From: Thuidium tamariscinum
Taxonomy: Eukaryota; Streptophyta; Bryopsida; Hypnales; Thuidiaceae
Length of the DNA: 64,000 bases
Reading direction: 5' to 3'
Assembly: GCA_947034885.2 (NCBI GenBank)
Contig: OX344752.2
Span: 10,044,001 to 10,108,000, forward strand
This document shows, piece after piece, positions 57,871 through 64,000 of the stretch. Both the position numbers and the translations under genes were made by a program. The notes beneath the pieces were generated by a model that searched no databases, was not told the origin of the DNA, and was given only the letters and a program-made list of their open reading frames with translations. Each line of letters opens with the position of its first letter. Position 1 is the first letter of the stretch.

Positions 57871-58253
57871 TTGTACCATTGAATGAGTTTCATTTTTTGT
57901 TAGGTTGAAGAATCTTCCTTATGGCAACACTTTATATGGTTTGTTCTAAAATTACATCCTTAAAGTCGTCACAAAATTCACTTTCTTGAAGAACTACGCC
58001 CACCCTCCAAATCAACTACGGTCCTTAAAGGGTTAAGTTGCAAATTGAATTGGAATGTTTTAAATATACATATGGCTTTGCCTTTATTAATAACTAAATA
58101 ATAAAGTAAAGTTCTTTTCCTCTACAATTAACATAAAGAAAATAGAAACTTAAGTCTCATTCACATTTATAGGAATGCTTATTTGTAAGATATTGTAGGT
58201 ATATATGGCAAAGAGAAAATAGAATGAATCAAATGAACAAAAGGTGATTTAAG

Positions 58254-58430
58254 CACTACAAGAGAAAGGGATGTTTTAAGTAAGCTTTTGAGTATATTCC
58301 TAGATATTAGATTATAAATAATGACCTTATTAGGATTTTTGATGAAATCCCCAATAAAGGTCATTACTTATAATTTAATGTCTAGGAATATACTCAAAAC
58401 TCACTTAATACACCCCTTTCTCTTGAAGTG
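58254..58430. mobile_element. CACTA-type MITE, 177 bp, TSD AAG
   Basis: Ends CACTACAAGAGAAAGGG and CCCTTTCTCTTGAAGTG. The whole length forms a hairpin (GAGTATATTCCTAGA / TCTAGGAATATACTC). AAG is duplicated at 58251-58253 and 58431-58433. Confidence 0.93.
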
Positions 58431-58947
58431 AAGAATCAATTTCAAAATCCCTATCAACAAGTAATACTATGTGCTAACAAGAAAAGATGCAAAGGTTTGC
58501 ATCTTTATCAATGGCTTAGAATTCAACATGCAAGTAAAGTCGGGGAGCATAAATGGATTGAATAAGGTTTGAGATTCAATAGTGACATGTATAGATAAAG
58601 AATTAAAGACCAATATTGGTTGCCATGAATATATCTAGATTTGTACATTTATCATAAATATGAATGGCAATGCAGAACTGAAATTCTCATTATGAATAAA
58701 TATTCTCCTTCTCAATTCTCAAATCCTAAATCCTAAACATCCTAGACATTACTAAATATTGTTAAGTACCATGAGCATTTCTATAAATAATTTTTCATTC
58801 AATGAGACACTCACTACAAGAAATGTGGTGGTTTTAAAGATGAGAGATTAGTACAAAAGTGCTGAAATTTTGTTTGTAATATTGAAGGGTCACAATATAG
58901 ATAGTAAAATAATGAGTGAAGCAGAGTGTATAATACTCATCAACTGA

Positions 58948-59587
58948 AGGTGATTGCAAGAAATACTTGTACTATTTGTTGTGCAACACTATTGATGATT
59001 CTTTCCCAAGTACTTTAAAATTAGAAAATTGATTTGAAAATATATGACTTATGTATACACCTTTTAGATGAAGGTACTTAGGGAAGGAAGTGCATAGAAA
59101 AATTGTATAAGTAGGAGAACTTGAAAAGTGCCAAACCTTTAGAAAATAGGTACTTCGATGTTTAAATTAGTAAAAACTAGTAAAAATAAGTGAATACAAA
59201 AAATAAAAATTGGCCAATTGTAACAACTCTATAGAGATGGTTATTCACCAAAAAATCCACCAAAATAACATTTTATATGTTTCAAAATACAAGCAAAAAG
59301 AAGCTCACTTTGTAGACTTCTACACCACACAAAATTAATCATTTCTAAAATTACTTCAACCATTAGCTACAGGTCTACTAGAAGACCACCTCATCCAAAT
59401 TTCACCTCAAAATTTGTTTTTTTTGGTACTAAATAGTACTAAAAATCTCCAAATTGGCAATTGTGACATTGTACCTTTTGTAAAAACTTTGAGTCATTTG
59501 GAGCCAAAATACAAAAGTTATGGCCAAAAAACAAATCAACTTGTGACATATAACAAGAAGTAGTACAAGTGTTTCTTGCAATCATCC
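58948..59587 (+). mobile_element. MITE family with 4-bp target duplication (copy 3, decayed flanks)
   Basis: 640 bp; left AGGTGATTGCAAGAAATACT, right AAGTGTTTCTTGCAATCATCC; interior collinear with 56947-57669 (AAAGAAGCTCACTTTGTAGAC). Flanking bases (CTGA / ATTG) no longer match. It is nested just inside the 3.1-kb CACTA element. Confidence 0.82.
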
Positions 59588-61529
59588 ATTGGTTGAGGCA
59601 TTTCTTAAAAGCACATCATTTTGGGGTAGTTCCTATGGAGTAGTTCCTAATGATAATTTTATCCTATAAGTTAACTACTGATGGAACAACTCCGTTGCCA
59701 TCGGTAGTTTGGATGGATACAATGATGGCCTTTCCACAAAGTTACAAACACAAAGACAACGGATGACATTATGCAAAAGATGAATAATATTTTCTTTCAT
59801 TATGTTAGAATTTTGTCTTTAGTTCAAGTCTTAGGGTCGCAGCTTAGCTGCATGCATTTATGATGATAGGTTTCCTATGGAAGTTGGAGCTTCTTGCAGC
59901 TCTACTTAGAGGAGGTAAGTATTTTCTTGTATTTCCTAAGGATTAGATTTAGGTGCTTATTTTCTCATCTTTTTTTTATTGAATTATGATCATGTTTGAA
60001 TGTTTGTGAGTGCAATTTTGTACTTTTATTTCCTTGCTTTTATCTTTTTGTGAACCAAATACTTCAAAGGGCCAATATAGTAGGCACAAGCTATTATTAT
60101 TTGTCAATGTCAATGGATCTTTAGTTGTTTCACATTGCATATATGTCTTCTATTAGTTTGGATGCACTTTTGTTATTTGTCAAGACTTTAACATGTTGTT
60201 TATACAACTATAGGCCATTTTAGCCTATTCTTGATGCACATCAATTAATTAGTCTTCATAGGGGTATTTGCAATTGTCACTTTCTTGTGACCTATGTTGA
60301 TGAATGTATAGCATTGTGTAGCTATCCTTAAGTTGCCTCTTGTTTGTAATTGGAAGTCCCATGTCCCTCTATAGAGATTGTGAAGAGAATTGATAGATGC
60401 TTCATGCTTGTCACGATAATGACACAAATGCGTTGTATGGAATTTTTCCCTCAAGTTTTGGGCATGGAATTAATTGAAATATTAGATTCTTACTTGAACA
60501 AGTGTTGATAGGAGTTGGATCCTCACCTCCAAACATTGGTTGGCAAATATGTTTTCTTCTCATTGGTTTAAGTTATACTATAGAAATGATCAAGCTTGTG
60601 TAGAATGGCTATTTTATATGAGGTTTTTCAATTTATTTGTCCTTAAGTATAATTACTTAGTTCCTTGTTTCTTTTTTGTTCATTTTTTTCTTGTTCGGTT
60701 TGCATACATAAAGGAAAACCAAGGTTGACATTTATTAACATCTGGTTGCTCTTCAAATGCATATCTGCCAAAAGTTTGTAGACTTCTAAATCTTAGTGAT
60801 TTAAATGGTCACACCAATTAAGAGTACTTGTTTTCTTGGAGTGTGCATATATTCCTCAATGATTGTTTTCTTCAAATTGTTCAATTAAAACTTCAAAACT
60901 TTTGATTTTTAGGAAGTAATGCTAGGATAATTGGATTCCAACCTCAACAAATGTTAACAAAGTGAGTTTCAACCTTCCGAGCTTAAGAGAATGAAACATT
61001 TGTAGGAGAATGAAACTGAAGTGTACGTTCTAGATGCACACTCATAGAATTTGGTGCAAAGAGAGAGGTGGTGTTACTCATTTATTGGAAGCTTCAATTA
61101 CACAGCCTAGTCACCAAGTGACAAGAGCAATTTTTGAATCACTCCTACTATCATCTTTGTATCCTCTTTCTTTATAGAAATCACTTAATAAGAATTTATG
61201 TAGTGCACTTTCAAAATCTTGCACAAGTTTTATGAATTCTTTTGTAATTGGTTGACTTTGGATCTCTAGCCACTAGAACAAGTACATGAGCTCATCCCTC
61301 CACAATTTGACAAGTTTCACCACTACCTGAATTCAGAAGTAGGCAAATGTCAACACCACATTTGTTCAAAATTTTCAAATCATCAACACTGCACGATAGC
61401 ACAATTTGCCGAGTGTAAGTACAAATGAACCCTAGAGTAAAGGTGAAAATCACCGAGTAACTTTTTGTTTCAAATTTCAATTTGTAATATGTAATTTCAA
61501 AACTTAAAAGTCATATGAATATGTATTAA
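59588..61529. other. Interior of the 3.1-kb CACTA element
   Basis: AT-rich, without recognisable ORF products. TTTCCTATGGAAG and GCTTCTTGCAGCTC near 59870-59910 are the only gene-like patch. No known protein recognised. Confidence 0.4.
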
Positions 61530-61748
61530 GGAAGAGGCACCCAATGACACTCATATACCCAATGCCGTCCGTTTCTATAGCACACAATCATTTCAGGCTA
61601 TAAATGTAGGTAGGCAGTACATGACTTATTTCTTTTGACCTAAAACAATAAATAGTCTACAATCACGCTACATTTCTGTTCTATAATGAATGACTGATTT
61701 AGAAATGGACGGCATTGGGTGCAGGTGCGCCATTGGGTGCCTCTCCCG
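61530..61748. mobile_element. MITE with AGAGGCACCCAATG ends, possible TAA target duplication
   Basis: 219 bp; left GGAAGAGGCACCCAATG and AATGCCGTCCGTTTCT, right AGAAATGGACGGCATT and CATTGGGTGCCTCTCCCG. TAA stands on both sides, as in PIF/Harbinger-like (Tourist) elements. The assignment rests on TAA alone. Confidence 0.7.
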
Positions 61749-61937
61749 TAAATGGATAGTTTACAATCTTTCAATAAAGCATAATAATGTAAATCCTAGA
61801 CACAACATTTCCAACAATTTGTACTAAAAACATAAGGTCTTTCAATATGCATTTTTTGACTTAAAATCATACTTAAACATCCCTTTTTCTTGTAGTGACT
61901 AGTCAATAACTCACTAATGCAAACAATATGCTCTAAT

Positions 61938-62221
61938 CATAAGAGGTTTTCTTCCATAGTTGAGAGACTGCGAGTTCCCGGACTGTGGGAACTCGCTGCA
62001 GCAGCTGATCAACAACTGATCTACAGTGATCTAATGTGGCACAGAGACTGCCACATCAGATAATAATATTTTATTAAATTAAAAAAATATTTTATTATTA
62101 TTATTATTATTATTATTTTATTTTTTTTAAATATTTTTTTATTCTGATCAGCAGGGCTGGTTCATAGAAATGGGGAACGAGGCTGAAACAGTCTCCCAAC
62201 ACCCCCGAAAAACCTCTTATG
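61938..62221. mobile_element. MITE/foldback with CATAAGAGG ends (second copy)
   Basis: 284 bp; CATAAGAGGTTTTC on the left and AAACCTCTTATG on the right. It has GAGAGACTGCGAGTTCCC near the left and GGCTGAAACAGTCTCCC near the right, matching, in reverse, the element at 49307. A TTATTATTATT run forms the core. It sits 40 bp right of the CACTA end. Confidence 0.82.
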
Positions 62222-62598
62222 GCACTTTATACAATACCATTGAAGGAACCAAAATCTACTACTAGTAGAAAGTCAAACTAATCATAATTTGGGTGATTGC
62301 AAAAAAAGACTGTGCTATTTTGCATCACTTGGAATCATGATAGAGTTATCATAGATCTACATAACATTCAGTAGCAGCCTGGCACACTGCCTTCCAACAG
62401 ATGAAATGGTGTGGAATATCCCACACCATTCCATTCAGCACCAATAGTATTTCACTCCAATCAGTAACTAAAGTTGCAATTCCAAGAAGTGTCAGATGAA
62501 ATTAGGTGATGGGGACTTCACCAAGGAAAAGGCAGTCCTTCCATGGGCTACTGAATGTTATGTATCATAACTTTTGAAGTATGAGTCTAATTAACTTG

Positions 62599-63625
62599 AA
62601 AGTTTAATTAGAGATGCCTTACTTAATAGCAATGAGATTCTTTATTTTTGAGAAATTTTCAAAAGTCATTTCATATTTAAATTTAAATTTAGCTAGTTTG
62701 TCACACTTTGTAATTTAGTTTTTTTTTTAACTTTTAAAGGAAAATTTAAAAAGCATTATTTTATTTCCTCTATATATGTGCTAATAGGGCTCCATTGTGC
62801 ATGGGCTTTCAAACATTCAAGTTGGTTTTAAAATCATCTTTTTAATGAAATCTCTTCTTTTTGAAGTTCTCCTAAATTGCATATTTTTAGTTTTTTGATT
62901 ATTTTTTTTCCTATTTCTTACAAATTAAAATGTCAAACAATCTATTTTCTTCAAAAACTATATTACTTTATTTTATGAATAATTTTTTACCTACAACTTT
63001 TTAGGTCTCAAATTTTGGTGATATCCTATTTCTAGTATCATGTTGATTATCTACATTTTATCTTATTTTTAAATATTTTTTTCTAAAAGGTCATAGTATA
63101 GCCACTACTAAGCCAAATGCAACAAAAATCAAGTGGCATTAGGAGAGAAATGAAGGCAAGGGAAATCCGTTCTAAGGCTAATTCTTTGCCTATTCCTTAT
63201 GATGACCAAAAACTATAAATTAGCCTATAATGGTTGAATTTTTTATCTTTTAAAAATAAAAATAAAAAAACTCTAAAATTCTAAAAAGTATCAAAAAACC
63301 TAAAAGTATTTTACAAAAAAGAAAATTAATAATTCTTTTAAAATAATTTTAAAAATACTATTTTTTGACACAATAATTTTTTATATGTGTCAAATTGTTG
63401 ATGTAGGAAGTTCTTACAGTTTGGGAACTCAAAAAAAATCACAATCTTCCAATGCCCTCAAATCTCCCTTAGTGGGTTTTCTTGCAACAACCCACCTAAA
63501 CAAACGCATACATGACAAAATAATTTCATATAAAACTCTCAACTAATTTACATTTTTCCTTCCATTGAGACCCTTTATAGGAGTAAAATAGGTCTTGGCA
63601 TGTTGAGGTCTTAAGAGGCTTGATA
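62599..63625 (+). repeat. Segmental duplication, copy B, right part
   Basis: Collinear with 24742-25735 (AGTTTAATTAGAGATG, CTAGTTTGTCACACTTTG, GGTCTTGGCATGTTGAGGTC). It is the continuation of copy B after the 6.2-kb block. Non-coding. Confidence 0.88.
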
Positions 63626-64000
63626 TTCATTCAATTCTATCCATTAAAAAAAAGGCTCAATGAGAAAAACAAATTGTAGAACTTAGAGGGTATATAGCTC
63701 TCTAACTTGTGGGATTCTTGAGTAGACTCTTTACAAAGCACAAAGCACAATCCTATCGCTACCAACAATAACAATGCATTTTTACCTTCACAATCCAAAT
63801 TGAACTTACAATATTAATATGTATCAACTAACCTTGATGCATCTATATAGTAACTTAGTTGTAGCAAAGTATTGTAAGTACATCTTCAAAACAAGGAGAA
63901 GACCATGAAGTATACTTCTACTATTTATTCACACATGTTGATTTAGAGTTGGGAAATTAAAGAGTGAAGTAAAAATGGCCACTTTTTGAAAAGAATAGCA
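63626..64000. other. AT-rich DNA to the window end
   Basis: Similarity to copy A ends near 63625. The last 375 bases show no gene or repeat that I recognise. Confidence 0.45.

Larger units (their letters stand above)
58812..61897 (+). mobile_element. Non-autonomous CACTA element, 3.1 kb, TSD ACT
   Basis: Left tip CACTACAAGAAA and right tip TTTCTTGTAGTG are perfect 12-base inverted repeats (right side with extra T: CTTTTTCTTGTAGTG). ACT is duplicated at 58809-58811 and 61898-61900. The interior has no transposase. It contains nested elements at 58948 and 61530 and a stretch near 59860-59920 with a splice-donor-like GAGGAG|GTAAGT that might be captured gene sequence. The pairing of these two tips is inferred from the matching tips and duplication. 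Confidence 0.7.
56397..62598. other. About 6.2-kb transposon-rich block splitting duplication copy B
   Basis: Bounded by the point where copy B leaves and rejoins the copy A sequence. It holds the 4-bp-TSD MITE, a CACTA MITE, a 3.1-kb CACTA-ended element, a TAA-flanked hairpin and a foldback MITE, plus AT-rich filler. 56397-56850 and 62222-62598 contain no recognised gene; near 62292 is a decayed left tip (GGGTGATTGCAAAAAAAG) of the 4-bp-TSD family. The outer junctions show no obvious inverted ends, so the block probably grew by several insertions. Confidence 0.75.

Noticed and set aside
1-64000. tRNA, rRNA, CRISPR arrays, LTR retrotransposons
   Set aside because: Looked for; no cloverleaf with A/B boxes, no rRNA-like sequence, no spacer array, and no paired LTRs or reverse transcriptase motifs were seen.

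Overview
This is eukaryotic nuclear DNA, almost certainly from a land plant and probably a bryophyte such as a moss. The evidence is GT-AG split genes with plant-type products (a kinesin-5 tail, a 16-exon DDI1 homologue), a lineage-specific pair of kinases, and very AT-rich intergenic DNA full of plant-type DNA transposons (Mutator, CACTA, foldback and MITE families). The genus cannot be fixed from the sequence. All splice models below were made by eye.

Layout. Bases 2-1070 hold the last exons of a kinesin-5 gene. From 1.1 to 6.3 kb is AT-rich DNA with a 1.3-kb foldback element and a microsatellite. From 6711 to 14941 lies a complete DDI1 gene of 419 aa (ubiquitin-like domain, retropepsin-like protease, UBA). 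From 15 to 20.8 kb is repeat-rich intergenic DNA. From 20.8 to 25.7 kb is copy A of a segmental duplication carrying an intact 449-aa protein kinase. From 26.4 to 34.6 kb is a nest of small transposons plus an intron-containing DDI1 pseudogene fragment on the minus strand.

The centrepiece, 34765-50970, is a 16.2-kb Mutator-like element (MULE). It has GC-rich terminal inverted repeats and a 9-bp target-site duplication (8 of 9 match). On the minus strand it carries a SWIM-finger transposase gene. Divergently, on the plus strand, it carries a small acidic/basic accessory gene and a 10-exon gene of about 1,090 codons. That large gene ends in a domain I read as an N6-adenine/N4-cytosine DNA-methyltransferase fold with a changed catalytic motif. 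The element also carries six palindromes built on GTCGGATCCGAC, which I saw nowhere else in the window, and a GC-rich minisatellite of about 1 kb. Its genes contain several in-frame stop codons but no frameshift I could find, apart from one MITE inserted in a methyltransferase-like exon.

From 51.9 to 56.4 kb and 62.6 to 63.6 kb is copy B of the kinase duplication, split by about 6.2 kb of nested transposons. Its kinase has an in-frame stop before the catalytic loop. Paralogous empty sites inside the window confirm the target-site duplications of several transposon families.

How the genes relate: kinesin-5 (spindle) and DDI1 (ubiquitin-proteasome) are unrelated housekeeping genes. The kinase pair is a recent local duplication. 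The MULE genes form one functional set: transposase plus accessory proteins that may act on the element's own DNA or its silencing.
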